From NCBI RefSeq assembly GCF_001424165.1, contig NZ_LMOJ01000012.1, forward strand, positions 62,863 to 126,862: DNA of 64,000 nucleotides, in the 5' to 3' direction. Source of the DNA: Massilia sp. Leaf139 (lineage in GTDB: Bacteria; Pseudomonadota; Gammaproteobacteria; Burkholderiales; Burkholderiaceae_D). How positions within the stretch are numbered: the stretch's first letter is position 1; every line of letters starts with the position of its first letter. The notes below the pieces were generated by a model that did not search any database, had not been told where the DNA came from, and saw only the letters and a list, made by a program, of their open reading frames with translations. The position numbers were made by a program, and so were the translations under genes. This document shows, one piece after another, positions 46,936 to 56,234 of this stretch.

Positions 46936-48885
46936 TCAATTCGCCGGCAGCACCAGCACCTGCACGCCCGACGCCGTCTCCGGTGCACGGTACACGCGCT
47001 GGGTCGCCTTTTTGAAGTCTTCCGGCTTCGCCTTCGGGATGTGGGTAAAGGTCTGCGGATTCAGGTCGACCAGCGGGAACCACGAGCTCTGTACCTGCAC
47101 CATGATGCGGTGGCCGCGGCGGAACGTGTGGTTCACGTCGCCGATGGGGAAGCTGAGCGCCTCCACCTTGCCCGGCACGAAGGCTTCCGGCTTCTCGTAG
47201 CTGTTGCGGAACTTGCCGCGCAGCGGATTGCCGCGCACCAGCTGCTGGTAGCCGCCCAACGCCAGCGCGGGCGCGGGCACGTCGCTGCCCTCCCGTTCCT
47301 GCGCCGCCGCAGGATAGGCCGCAGGGTAGACGTCGATCAGTTTCACCACCCAGTCGGCGTCCGTCCCGGTGGTCGAGACGAACAGCTTCGGCGTGACCGG
47401 GCCGGCGATCGTCACGTCCTCTTCCAGCACCTCGCTCTGGTAGACCAGCACATCGGGCCGGGTCGCGGCGAAGCGCTGGTCGGACACCATGTATTCCTGC
47501 GGCACGCCGGTAGCCGGATAGCCGATGAAGGGCACCGGCTTGGCCGGGTCGGCGACGTATTCGTCGAACGTGGCGTTCGATGTCGCCGGCTGCTGCCACG
47601 TCAGCTTGCCGTCGGCGCCGAAGTACAGGGTGCGTGGTTTCGCCTGCACCGGCGGCCAGGCGCTGTGGCGGCGCCAGGCGTTGCTGCCGGTCTCGAAGGC
47701 CGTGACTTCGGCGATGGCCTGCTGCGGCTTCACGCCCTTCAGGTGCTGCTCGAAGAAGGGGAACTGCAGCTCCTTGCGGAAGTATTCCGAGGTCTTGCTG
47801 TCGAAGCGCACGTGGCCCAGGCGCGCGCCCTCGCCGCGCGCCCAGCCGCCATGCACCCAGGGCCCCATCACCAGGCTGTTGACGATGCCCGGGTTCTGCT
47901 TTTCGATGGCGCCGTAGATACTGAACGGCCCCTGCGGGTCTTCCGCGTCGAACCAGCCGCCCACGGTCAGCACGGCGGCCTTGACGTTTTTCAGGTGTGG
48001 CGCGATGGCGCGCGACTGCCAGAAGCTGTCGTAGGTGTCGTGCTCGATGTTGGGCATGAAGAGCGCGCGCTGCTCGGCGCTCATGCTGGCGGCGATGTTC
48101 GACAGGGTGCGGTGGCGCAGGAAGAAGTCGTAGCCGTCGGTGGTGCCGTAGTCGAATTCGGCGCGCGTCTTCGGCAGCGGCGTCGGGTTCTGCGCCTCGG
48201 TGAAGGCGGCATAGAAATCGAAGTTCGCCGCCAGCATGAAGGCGCCGCCATGGTACGAATCGTCGCCCATGTAGAGGTCGGCGATCGGCGCCTGCGGCGA
48301 GGCGGCCTTGATCGCCGGATGCGAATCGATGATGCTGGCCGCCGTATAAAAGCCCGGATAGCTGATGCCGTGGATGCCCACTTTGCCGTTGTTGTTGGGG
48401 ACGTGCTTCAGCAGCCAGGCCACGGTGTCGTGCATGTCCTGGCTCTCGACGCCTTCGCCGGCGGCGCGCTTGGCGGACGCGTGCGGCGTCATCTCCTGCC
48501 ACTTCCCTTCCGACATGAAGCGCCCGCGCACGTCCTGCTTGACGAAGATGTAGCCCGCGTCCTCGAACTCGCGCGAGGGGCCGATCGCGGCCGGCATCCA
48601 GTCGACGCCATAACGCAGCTCGCCCTCGGCGTGCACGCCCGCGCTGTAGGGCGTGCGCTGCATCAGGAAGGGGTAGCTGCGGCTGGCGTCCTTCGGCACG
48701 TAGACGACGGTGAACAGCTTGACGCCGTCGCGCATCGGGATGCGGTATTCGTACTTGGTGTAGGTGGCGCGCAGGTCGCGCTTGGCCGCGGGCGCATCGG
48801 CCGCCGCCGTGTTGGCCGCGAGGACGGGGCCGGCGCCAAAGGCCAGCAGGAGGCTCAGCACGAGGGGAGACAAAGGACGACGCAT
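46936..48885 (-). CDS. CocE/NonD-family hydrolase, secreted
   Basis: The 649-residue protein has a signal peptide (MRRPLSPLVLSLLLAFGAGP ...). The N-terminal half is an alpha/beta-hydrolase of the X-Pro dipeptidyl-peptidase S15/CocE type ('IPMRDGVKLFTVVYVPKD', 'FVKQDVRGRFMSEGKW', and the nucleophile loop 'GIHGISYPGFYTA'). The C-terminal half is a jelly-roll domain ('DADWVVKLIDVYPA', 'VNHTFRRGHRIMVQVQSSWF'). Such enzymes hydrolyse esters, glutaryl-amides or N-terminal dipeptides. The start at 48885 gives a normal signal peptide; an ATG 9 codons earlier would give an acidic N-terminus. Substrate unknown. Confidence 0.92.
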   Translation of the reverse strand: MRRPLSPLVLSLLLAFGAGPVLAANTAAADAPAAKRDLRATYTKYEYRIPMRDGVKLFTVVYVPKDASRSYPFLMQRTPYSAGVHAEGELRYGVDWMPAAIGPSREFEDAGYIFVKQDVRGRFMSEGKWQEMTPHASAKRAAGEGVESQDMHDTVAWLLKHVPNNNGKVGIHGISYPGFYTAASIIDSHPAIKAASPQAPIADLYMGDDSYHGGAFMLAANFDFYAAFTEAQNPTPLPKTRAEFDYGTTDGYDFFLRHRTLSNIAASMSAEQRALFMPNIEHDTYDSFWQSRAIAPHLKNVKAAVLTVGGWFDAEDPQGPFSIYGAIEKQNPGIVNSLVMGPWVHGGWARGEGARLGHVRFDSKTSEYFRKELQFPFFEQHLKGVKPQQAIAEVTAFETGSNAWRRHSAWPPVQAKPRTLYFGADGKLTWQQPATSNATFDEYVADPAKPVPFIGYPATGVPQEYMVSDQRFAATRPDVLVYQSEVLEEDVTIAGPVTPKLFVSTTGTDADWVVKLIDVYPAAYPAAAQEREGSDVPAPALALGGYQQLVRGNPLRGKFRNSYEKPEAFVPGKVEALSFPIGDVNHTFRRGHRIMVQVQSSWFPLVDLNPQTFTHIPKAKPEDFKKATQRVYRAPETASGVQVLVLPAN

Positions 48886-48948
48886 GGTGAATTCTTTCGG
48901 AAGCGATTGCACGGGGCCGCCAGTGTAATCCGATTCCGAACAGAATTG

Positions 48949-50340
48949 CTATTCGGGCAAGCTGCCGCCCGCCATGCTCGTCGCCTGCAGGCGCTGGCGC
49001 ACGATGTTGATGTGCCCGCGCAGGCCGTATAGGCCGTCGGCATAGGCCAGCGGCACCGACACGTGGTTGACCTGCTCCTCGATCTCGTCGAGGCGCTTCA
49101 GCAAGTCGTTACGGACGATTTCACGTTGATCCTCCAGAACGGCTTCCCAGGCCTGCTCCACCGCCCGCAATTCGCCATACCAGCGGTAGACGCGCGAACG
49201 CACGCGCCACACGTACAGCGGCGGCACGATCTTCGAGAGCGGGATCACCAGCGCGGCCAGCGCCACCACCACGACCCAGAGCCGCTCGAACAGGTTCGCG
49301 AGCCAGAAACGCATGTAGCGCTGCAGGAAGGGCGGCCCGTCGCGGTAGTATTTCGCGGCCTCGTCGGCCACCGGGATCTCGGTGAATTTCGGCGAGGGGA
49401 ACTGGCCCTGCTGCTGGAACCACCCTGCCCCGCCGTGGATCTCGCCGGCCGCCTTGACGAACAGGTCGATCAGGGCCGGATGCAGATCTTCGCGCGCGAC
49501 CAGCGTCGCCGTCGGCGCGATCAGGTGGTAATCCTGGGCCGGGATGTCGCGCCCGAGGTCGACGATCCCGCGCGGCAGGGTCACGTGGGTGAGGAAGGGC
49601 AAGCGCCGGGTATAGGCTTCGGCCTGGCTGAAATTGAAGAGGCGGATGCCGGGCGTCTGCAGCAGCATCTGGATCAGCGGCGCTTCCGGGGCCGAGCTGA
49701 ACACGAGGCCGTCGATGCGGCCGGCCAGCAGTTCGACCGTGGCTGGCGTGTTGCCGAGGGCGCTGATGGTGAGCTCGTCCGGTTCGACTCCGTTCACGGC
49801 CAGCACCTGGCGGAACAGGTTGGGCACACCCGTGCCTTCCGGCCCCAGGTTGATGCGCAGGCCGCGCAGGCCGGTCAGGCTGCTGGTCTTGACGCCCTCG
49901 CGCAGGAACAGCCATACCGGTTCGGTGAACAGGCTGCCCAGCGATTCCAGGCCCAGCTTGTTGGCCTGCGCTTCGGCCGTGGAGCCGCTCTGCACGAAGG
50001 CGATGTCGGCCTCGCCGCGGCGCAGGCGTTCGAGGTTGTCCTGGGAACCGAAGGTCGGCAGCAGCGTGACGCGGATCTCGTCCTTCTGCAAGGCCTTCGC
50101 ATATTGCGCGCCGAAGGCTTCGTAGGCGCTGTTTTCCTGTCCCGTCGCCAGGCGCACCTGACGCGGCGGCGCCGGATCGACCAGCAGGTAGGCGGCGACG
50201 ATGGCCGCGGTGACGAGGATGATGGTCGGCCCCGAGGCAACCAGCAGGTCGCGCAGCGAGACGAAACTGAAATTGCGGATGCGCGAAACGGCGCGCCGGC
50301 TTGCCTGGCGCGCCTTGTCACCTGCCTTCAACGCACGCAC
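48949..50340 (-). CDS. Membrane-anchored TAXI-family solute receptor
   Basis: The 463-residue protein begins at GTG 50340, overlapping the PBP gene stop by 13 bp. Residues about 33-55 are a membrane helix. Then comes a TAXI-type binding domain (residues about 60-335: 'VRLATGQENSAYEAFGAQYA', 'RRGEADIAFVQSG', 'INLGPEGTGVPNLFRQVLAV') and a second helix (about 340-368) followed by a cytoplasmic coiled-coil tail. TAXI proteins normally deliver solutes such as glutamate to TRAP permeases and are secreted. Here the domain is tethered in the membrane and no TRAP permease gene is adjacent. A signalling or envelope-sensing role is possible. Confidence 0.82.
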   Translation of the reverse strand: MRALKAGDKARQASRRAVSRIRNFSFVSLRDLLVASGPTIILVTAAIVAAYLLVDPAPPRQVRLATGQENSAYEAFGAQYAKALQKDEIRVTLLPTFGSQDNLERLRRGEADIAFVQSGSTAEAQANKLGLESLGSLFTEPVWLFLREGVKTSSLTGLRGLRINLGPEGTGVPNLFRQVLAVNGVEPDELTISALGNTPATVELLAGRIDGLVFSSAPEAPLIQMLLQTPGIRLFNFSQAEAYTRRLPFLTHVTLPRGIVDLGRDIPAQDYHLIAPTATLVAREDLHPALIDLFVKAAGEIHGGAGWFQQQGQFPSPKFTEIPVADEAAKYYRDGPPFLQRYMRFWLANLFERLWVVVVALAALVIPLSKIVPPLYVWRVRSRVYRWYGELRAVEQAWEAVLEDQREIVRNDLLKRLDEIEEQVNHVSVPLAYADGLYGLRGHINIVRQRLQATSMAGGSLPE

Positions 50341-53300
50341 GCGCGCTGGCTGGCCACGCTGCCCTGCGGCGGCTCGATCATCGGCATCAGGCTCGGCGCC
50401 AGGGAGGTCAGCAGCTGCACCGGCAGTGCGCTGGTGAAGTCGTAGTTTTCCGACTGCGGGCCGTGCACATAGGCCGTCATCGAACCGAAGAAACGCTCGC
50501 CGATGTTGAAGACGAACGTGGCCGAACGGTTCACGTAGCGCGATTCGATCAGGCGCCCGCCCCGTGCATAGACGTCGAAGCGCTGGTCGCCGGTACCGGT
50601 CTTGCCGCCGACTGCGACCACGCCGCCGTCGGCCGTCGTGAACGCCGTCTTGGCGCGCTTGGCGGTGCCTTCCGAGACCACGCCGCGGATCGCATCGGCC
50701 ACGGCGCGCGCCACTTCCGGCGCCAGCACGACTTCATGCTCGACCTTCTGCGCGCGCTTGACCAGAGTCTCGTAAGGCGTGCCCTTGGCGAAGTGCAGCG
50801 AGTCGATGCGCTCGACGGGTTTGCGTACGCCGCCGTTGATGATGATGCCCATCAGTTCGGCCAGCGCGGCGGGCCGGTCGGCCGAGGCGCCCAGGGTCGT
50901 CGCATACGAGGGCACCAGCGAATCGAAGGGGTAGCCCATCTTCTTCCACTGTGCGTGGATCTTGAGGAAGGATTCGACTTCCAAGAGCCCGGCGATGCGC
51001 TTGTCCTGGGCGTTCTTGCGGTTGGTCTTGAACAGCCAGGAATAGACTTCCTGACGTTCCTTGACGCTCGCCTTGACCGCCTCGCTCCAGCCGGCTTTCG
51101 GATGGTTGCGCAGGTAGCCGACCAGCCACAGTTCCAGCGGGTGGGTCGAAGCGACATAGCCGCGGTCGGCCAGCGACATGTTGGCCGGGTCGAACTGCTC
51201 GTACAGCTTCTCGATCCGTTCCTGGTCGACTTCGTTGGTCGGCAGCGAGGCGTTGATGAAGGCGCCGAATTCCTGCAGCGTCGCGTTCGGCGCGATCGTG
51301 CGGTGCACAGCGGCCAGCTTCGAGGCGGCCGGACGCACGCTTGCCAGCAGCAGCGTCTGCGCTTCCGGATAGGTCTTGCCCTTGTACTTGTTCCAGAACT
51401 TGGCCAGGAAGGTCTTGCCTTCGGCATCGGCGAAGCGGGCCAGGTATTCGGCGCGGCGCGGATCGTCGGCGTCGGCCAGCAGCGCGGCCGAGGAGCCCGG
51501 TAGCTGGAACATGTAGTAGCGCGCCACGTCGCGCATCATGCGCACGAAGACCAGGTTGGTCGACTGCTGCAGCGCGTGCTGCACCGTCATGATCTTGCTG
51601 TTGTCGAGCTTGCTGAAGTTGCCGAAGTAATGCAGGCCGCCGCCGGTGAAGAAGCCCTCGCCCGGATTGGCCGAGTATTTTCGCTCCATGGCGGCCGCCA
51701 GCATCGGCGCCAGGCCGCGGTCTGCGTTCGCCGGCAGCGCCTGGAAGTACTCGACGGCCCACTGGCTCAGGCGATCCTTCGGATCGATGCGCGCCTCGCG
51801 CAGCGCCTTCGGATCCATCTCGCCATAACGCTTGTGCAGCTGGTCGACGATGTCGAGATAGGTCACCAGGGTGCGCAGCTTGGCGGTCGAGCCGAGGTCG
51901 AGCTTGGCCTGCTCGTTGATGTCGAGCGGCTGGTCGTAGTTGTCGGTCTGGACGCGCAGGTAGTTGACGTTGTCGCCGCGCTCCATCAGCGTGAAGCTGT
52001 AGATCACTTTCGACGGGTCGCCGTTGCCGAGCATGCCCTTGCCGGTCAGGCCGGCTTCCTCCGCCGCTTCCGGCGTGGTCAGGCGGCGCAGCGCGGCCGT
52101 GACGGCTTGCTGGGCGTCCGAATCAAGTGTCGAGACCACCGACATGTCGAGGCGGTCGAGGTTGTACAGGCGCGGCTCGCCCAGCAGGTAGCCGAGGTGG
52201 TTGCGCACCGCGTTCGAAGCCTTGCGCGACACGAAAGCGTTGGCGGCGGGCGGTTCGACGCCCGAGCCGAGCGCCGGTTTCAGTTTGACGGCGAGCGCGG
52301 CGTCGCGCAGCTGCGGCGTGATCACGCCCGCCTGCGCCAGCACCCGCAGGTGGCTGTTGGTCAGGGTCTCGAGGTCGGCTTCGCCGGCGCCGAGGTAGTA
52401 GGCCGGGCGGCGCTGCGCGATCATCAGCGACAGCGCTTCCTTGTAGACCAGGACGGCTTCAGGGGTGTCCATGCGGCCCTTGAGGGTCTCGCTCACCTTC
52501 TGGAAATCGCGGCCGTACCAGACCCACATGCCGTCGCCGATGCCGTTCACTTCGCCGTAGCCGAGCTTGGCCGACAGCGGCACCGTGTTCAGGTAGTCGA
52601 GCACGATCTGGCGGCGGGCGCCGGTGGTGTCTTCGCCATGGCGATAGGCGCGCAGCGTGGCCGAGGCCATCTGGATCAGCTTGTCTTCCAGCGAGGCGGT
52701 ACGGCCTTCCGGCGAGTGGCGGTATTTTTCGATCTGGGTGGCCAGGGTCGAGCCGCCGGCCACGCGGCCGCCGCCGCTGATGCCGATGGCCGACAGCGAC
52801 TTGTCGAACACGGCCTTCGAGAAGCGATCCCATTCGACGGCCGGATTGCGTTTCGGGTAAGCCGGGTCGAGCAGCTCGCGGTTCTCGATGAAGAGCAGGC
52901 TTTGCACCAGCAGTTGCGGCGTGTCGTCGAAGCGCTCGTAGAAGCGTTCCGGGAAGCGCGAGGCGAACAGCGGCTGGCTGCGGCAGTCGAGGATCTCGAG
53001 GCCGGTGCGGGTCTTTTCGCTGTAGGTCGCGAACAGGCCGCGGTCGGCCAGTTCCAGCATCTTGGGCGACATGCGCGCCTGGGCCTCGATGAGGTAGTCG
53101 CGCGTCTGCAGCTTGTTCAGGAAGGCGGGCAGGTGCGAGTAGCCGAGGCGGGCGTCGTACGGGCTCTCGGCCGGGAAGCGGATCGCATTGCTCGGGCCCT
53201 TCTCCACGCGATAGTGCACGTCCTTCATCATGCCGGCGAAGATCTTCGCCTGCAGGGTCGAGGTGCGCGTTTCGTACACCGCATAGGCCGAGCCGGCAGC

Positions 53301-53558
53301 CACGACCACGAGCAGCAGGCCGAACAGGATCAGCTTGCCGCGGCCCTTGCCCTTGGGCGGCTCGCCTTCGTGCTCGGGTTCGGGCGTGGTGCCCGGCACA
53401 TCGCCAGCGCCGTCGGCGGCCTCGGTGACGAGGGACAGATGGGGCAAGGGTGCTTCCTGCGCGGCCGCATCGATGGCGGGCGCAGCATTGCCCTCGGCTT
53501 GACCGCGCAAGGCGCGAAATACGTTACGGGGCCGTTTGAAACGGCGGGTGCTTTCCAT
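50328..53558 (-). CDS. Class A penicillin-binding protein, divergent transglycosylase
   Basis: The 1076-residue protein has a proline-rich cytoplasmic start (residues 1-70) and one membrane helix (about 74-95). The transglycosylase domain (about 190-390) keeps 'LLFIENRELLD' with the catalytic Glu, 'GRVAGGSTLATQIEKYRHSP' and 'NTVPLSAKLGYGEVNGIG', but lacks the usual EDxxF-H pattern. The transpeptidase has the SxxK Ser near residue 557 ('LGSTAKLRTL'), 'QQSTNLVF' (SxN) and 'VGGKTGTGDQRFD' (KTG, near 986). It would polymerise and cross-link peptidoglycan. It is longer than E. coli PBP1A. The neighbouring TAXI receptor gene overlaps its 3' end. Confidence 0.92.
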   Translation of the reverse strand: MESTRRFKRPRNVFRALRGQAEGNAAPAIDAAAQEAPLPHLSLVTEAADGAGDVPGTTPEPEHEGEPPKGKGRGKLILFGLLLVVVAAGSAYAVYETRTSTLQAKIFAGMMKDVHYRVEKGPSNAIRFPAESPYDARLGYSHLPAFLNKLQTRDYLIEAQARMSPKMLELADRGLFATYSEKTRTGLEILDCRSQPLFASRFPERFYERFDDTPQLLVQSLLFIENRELLDPAYPKRNPAVEWDRFSKAVFDKSLSAIGISGGGRVAGGSTLATQIEKYRHSPEGRTASLEDKLIQMASATLRAYRHGEDTTGARRQIVLDYLNTVPLSAKLGYGEVNGIGDGMWVWYGRDFQKVSETLKGRMDTPEAVLVYKEALSLMIAQRRPAYYLGAGEADLETLTNSHLRVLAQAGVITPQLRDAALAVKLKPALGSGVEPPAANAFVSRKASNAVRNHLGYLLGEPRLYNLDRLDMSVVSTLDSDAQQAVTAALRRLTTPEAAEEAGLTGKGMLGNGDPSKVIYSFTLMERGDNVNYLRVQTDNYDQPLDINEQAKLDLGSTAKLRTLVTYLDIVDQLHKRYGEMDPKALREARIDPKDRLSQWAVEYFQALPANADRGLAPMLAAAMERKYSANPGEGFFTGGGLHYFGNFSKLDNSKIMTVQHALQQSTNLVFVRMMRDVARYYMFQLPGSSAALLADADDPRRAEYLARFADAEGKTFLAKFWNKYKGKTYPEAQTLLLASVRPAASKLAAVHRTIAPNATLQEFGAFINASLPTNEVDQERIEKLYEQFDPANMSLADRGYVASTHPLELWLVGYLRNHPKAGWSEAVKASVKERQEVYSWLFKTNRKNAQDKRIAGLLEVESFLKIHAQWKKMGYPFDSLVPSYATTLGASADRPAALAELMGIIINGGVRKPVERIDSLHFAKGTPYETLVKRAQKVEHEVVLAPEVARAVADAIRGVVSEGTAKRAKTAFTTADGGVVAVGGKTGTGDQRFDVYARGGRLIESRYVNRSATFVFNIGERFFGSMTAYVHGPQSENYDFTSALPVQLLTSLAPSLMPMIEPPQGSVASQRACVR

Positions 53559-53889
53559 GATGGCTCAACCGGTGTGAATCAATGTTCCTGCAATCCCTGT
53601 CAACCTGCTCGCCATCCGTGCTGCCGGTCTGTTCGAGTAATTGAGGTGGTCGTTGTTGTTCATTTTTTGGGGCCGGATTTCATGCGAATTGTGTCGGCGC
53701 CCAAGCCATCATTCCACCACATCAACAGGTTTTGCACGAAGCCCTGTTCAACAAATTTGACCTCCCCGGATTTTTTTCGCAAAAAAACAACGGCAGAGTT
53801 ATCGGGATGGCACTGATGCCTACAAGCATCGGTATTGTCATCCTACAAGGCTCAGATTTCGGCCTGATGACAGTGTAGTCAGCTTCGAT
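53559..53889. promoter_or_regulatory. Upstream region of the PBP gene and 3' region of the EI24 gene
   Basis: This 331-bp gap has no convincing ORF. A T7-CGC-A7 stretch lies at 53771-53787, and a small GATGC/GCATC dyad at 53815-53830. No promoter or terminator was assigned with confidence. Confidence 0.4.
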
Positions 53890-54711
53890 TTACGCGGCCG
53901 CCGGCGCGGTCGCGTTCGCCGCGCGCAGCTCTTCCAGCGCCTGCAGGCAGTAATACTGGAACCAGAGGCCCGTGAACAGGAAAATCAGGACATATAGCCA
54001 GGCGGACAGGATCGCCAGGAAAGGAAACAGCGCCACCGCCAGCACCGCGCCGCCCATCCAGGCGATGCCCGGCAGCGCGCCGAGCACGCCCGAGGCCATG
54101 CCGATCCCGAGCAGCGGCCAGCGGCGCGATTGCATGATCGCCTTGCGTTCGGCGGCGCTGGCGTGGGCGGCAAGCGCGTCGTAGCTCATCACGCGCGAAG
54201 ACACCCAGCCCCACAGCGCCGCCTGCACCGCCACCGCAACCGGCGGCAGCGCGTACAGCGGGATGGTGCAGATCCAGAGCAGCGCGAACACCAGCACGCT
54301 GGTGAGGTTCATCCAGACGCTGCCGGCGAAACTGCCGCCCTCCTTCTGCTTGAGTGCGGGAAACTGGCGCCGGCTGACGTGGCGCTCGATCGCGGGCATG
54401 GCGAAGATGCCCATGAACAGCAGGGCCGAGGCGATCATCAAGGGCAGGAGCAGCAGGATCGCCACCAGCGGCACCACGACCACCTTCAGCATCCCGAGTC
54501 CCAGCGTGGAGAGCCAGCTGCCGCTCGTCTGGAACCAGCCGTATTCGCGGAAGGTGGCGTCGAGCCAGTCGAACAGCGCCGGCCCGAAGGCCCACAGCAG
54601 CCCGCCCCAGACCAGCAGCGACAGCAGCAGCGGCACCAGCGACAATAGCATCATGCGCGGGGAAAAACCCGAACGCAGGGCACGGGCCCAGGCGGTGGCG
54701 ACGCCGTTCAT
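53890..54711 (-). CDS. EI24/CysZ-like inner-membrane protein
   Basis: The 273-residue protein has several hydrophobic helices: about residues 24-50 (LLSLVPLLLSLLVWGGLLWA), 75-115, 150-180 and 205-250. The N-terminal 'WARALRSGFSPRMMLLSLVP' and 'TSGSWLSTLGLGMLKVVVVP' are typical of EI24-domain proteins, a family including the sulfate transporter CysZ. The gene is not in a cysteine-synthesis context, so the sulfate role is only a possibility. The ATG 54711 start is supported by its N-terminus MNGVATAWARAL. It is divergent from the FKBP gene. Confidence 0.88.
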   Translation of the reverse strand: MNGVATAWARALRSGFSPRMMLLSLVPLLLSLLVWGGLLWAFGPALFDWLDATFREYGWFQTSGSWLSTLGLGMLKVVVVPLVAILLLLPLMIASALLFMGIFAMPAIERHVSRRQFPALKQKEGGSFAGSVWMNLTSVLVFALLWICTIPLYALPPVAVAVQAALWGWVSSRVMSYDALAAHASAAERKAIMQSRRWPLLGIGMASGVLGALPGIAWMGGAVLAVALFPFLAILSAWLYVLIFLFTGLWFQYYCLQALEELRAANATAPAAA

Positions 54712-54870
54712 GGCCGGCTCCGGCGGGTGGATTGGACAGGTGCTTGCATGGCGGCGCGACTCCCCGATGTCAAAAACGCATTGTAGAACACGGAGCGTCT
54801 CAGGGAGGCGAATGGCGGTTTGTGGGTGCATGCACTACAATCGCCGTTCACAGATTATCGAGGGAACAAC

Positions 54871-55227
54871 ATGTCCACTACCACCACCGCTTCCGGCCTG
54901 CAGTATGAAGACACCGTCGTCGGCGAAGGCGCCGAGGCGAAAGCCGGTGCCTACGTCACCGTCCACTACACCGGCTGGCTGCGCAACGACGACGGCACCG
55001 CCGGCGCCAAGTTCGACTCCAGCAAAGACCGCAACGACCCGTTCCAGTTCCCGCTGGGCGCCGGCCATGTGATCAAGGGCTGGGACGAAGGCGTGCAGGG
55101 CATGAAGGTCGGCGGCCAGCGCCGCCTGACCATCCCGGCCAGCCTGGGCTACGGCGCCCGCGGCGCCGGCGGCGTGATCCCGCCGAACGCGACGCTGATC
55201 TTCGACGTCGAACTGCTGAACGTCTAA
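54871..55227 (+). CDS. FKBP-type peptidyl-prolyl cis-trans isomerase
   Basis: A single FKBP domain of 118 residues without a signal peptide, so cytoplasmic. It isomerises X-Pro bonds during folding. The fold signatures are 'AYVTVHYTGWLRNDDGTAGA', 'KFDSSKDRNDPFQFPLGAGH', 'VIKGWDEGVQGMKVGGQRRL', 'PASLGYGARGAGGVIPPNAT' and 'LIFDVELLNV'. The aromatic residues of the binding pocket (Y, W, F) are present. ATG 54871 has GAGGGA upstream. It is a stand-alone gene between EI24 (leftward) and the acyl-CoA-binding protein gene (rightward). Confidence 0.96.
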   Translation: MSTTTTASGLQYEDTVVGEGAEAKAGAYVTVHYTGWLRNDDGTAGAKFDSSKDRNDPFQFPLGAGHVIKGWDEGVQGMKVGGQRRLTIPASLGYGARGAGGVIPPNATLIFDVELLNV

Positions 55228-55419
55228 GTTCTTCCCTGCCCTGCGGCGCTCCGGCGTTGCAGGGCCACTCGCGGCGTCCGCCCATCGAGCATCCCCTCTA
55301 AAATACCTCGCTAAACCACGCGATCTTGCGCACGCTGCGCTAAGATGGCCGCGCGCATTGCCACCTCGTCAATGCACCTTGTTTATGCACCATCGCGCAA
55401 TCAGACCACAGGAGTTTTT

Positions 55420-55674
55420 ATGAGCTTGCAAGACCAATTCGCCCAGGCCCAGGCCGATTCAAAGAACCTGCCGGAACGTCCGGACAACATGACCTTGCTG
55501 AAGATTTACGCCCTGTTCAAGCAGGCGTCGAGCGGCGACGCCACCGGCGATCGTCCTGGCTTCACCGACATGGTCGGCCGCGCCAAGTTCGATGCGTGGG
55601 ATGGCCTGAAGGGCACGTCGCAGGAAGAAGCCATGCAGCAGTACATCGATCTAATCGAAGAGCTGAAGGGCTGA
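55420..55674 (+). CDS. Acyl-CoA-binding protein
   Basis: This 84-residue cytoplasmic four-helix protein of the ACBP family carries medium- and long-chain acyl-CoA. The helix 'MTLLKIYALFKQASSGDATG' contains the family motif (YxLFKQAxxGD), and 'RAKFDAWDGLKGTSQEEAMQ' supplies the conserved Trp and Lys of the CoA site. AGGAG at 55410-55414 precedes ATG 55420. ACBPs are uncommon in bacteria but found in betaproteobacteria. PHA genes lie close by (55783, 59831), so a role in acyl-CoA supply is plausible. Confidence 0.95.
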   Translation: MSLQDQFAQAQADSKNLPERPDNMTLLKIYALFKQASSGDATGDRPGFTDMVGRAKFDAWDGLKGTSQEEAMQQYIDLIEELKG

Positions 55675-55679
55675 TGTTT

Positions 55680-55757
55680 GCGGGCGGGTGCGCGATGCGC
55701 CCTCGCCCGCTGCAACCTGCGGGCCGTACCGCGTGGACTCGGGAGTCCACCCTACAA
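55680..55757. repeat. Hairpins at convergent junction of the ACBP and PHA-system genes
   Basis: A GC-rich stem-loop (55680-55693/55697-55710, with G-T pairs) is followed by a palindrome GTGGACTC-GG-GAGTCCAC at 55733-55750 and CCTACA. The last part resembles the GTAGGG-bounded repeats elsewhere. No T-tract follows. Confidence 0.55.
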
Positions 55758-55782
55758 AGTCAACGGCAATAGCAACCCGACT

Positions 55783-56064
55783 TCACGCCGCCGCGAACAC
55801 CCGGCGCATCTTGTCCGTCACCTTCGCCTCGATCGCTGGGCGAAACGCACTCATCAGCATTCCCAGCTTGATCCGCAGCGCCGCGCGCTGCTCGCCCAGG
55901 GTCAGCGCGCCTTCGACGCCGCTGCGCTCGAAACGCAGCACATCTCCATCCCAGCGCCATTGCATGCCGAATTCGGCGGCCACCTTGTCGGCCACCTGTT
56001 GCGCCGCAGCGCGTGCCCGCTCCGGGCTCAGGTTGTGTTCCTGGACGATCTGGATGTCGGCCAT
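55783..56064 (-). CDS. Polyhydroxyalkanoic acid system family protein
   Basis: A 93-residue protein of the PHA_gran_rgn family, small proteins found in PHA-producing Proteobacteria near granule genes. It starts with 'MADIQIVQEHNLSPERARAA', which is the family's N-terminal block, followed by 'QQVADKVAAEFGMQWRWDGD' and 'GALTLGEQRAALRIKLGMLM'. It may bind granules or regulate PHA; no biochemical role is settled. ATG 56064 has AAGGAATC a few bases upstream; the longer in-frame start at 56220 is not conserved. PhaZ lies 4 kb away. Confidence 0.92.
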   Translation of the reverse strand: MADIQIVQEHNLSPERARAAAQQVADKVAAEFGMQWRWDGDVLRFERSGVEGALTLGEQRAALRIKLGMLMSAFRPAIEAKVTDKMRRVFAAA

Positions 56065-56234
56065 GTGATTCCTTTCTTCTACAAAATGCGCGAGACAATC
56101 CGCCATGATGCCAGTTGCATCGCGCGGATGCCAGTCCGCAGTGCAATTGATCGTAGTCAAAACCGGTTCCGTGGAGGGCGCGAGTATCGAATGAGCTAAG
56201 TCAAGCAAACGCCCATTCACCTGAGGATTGCGCC

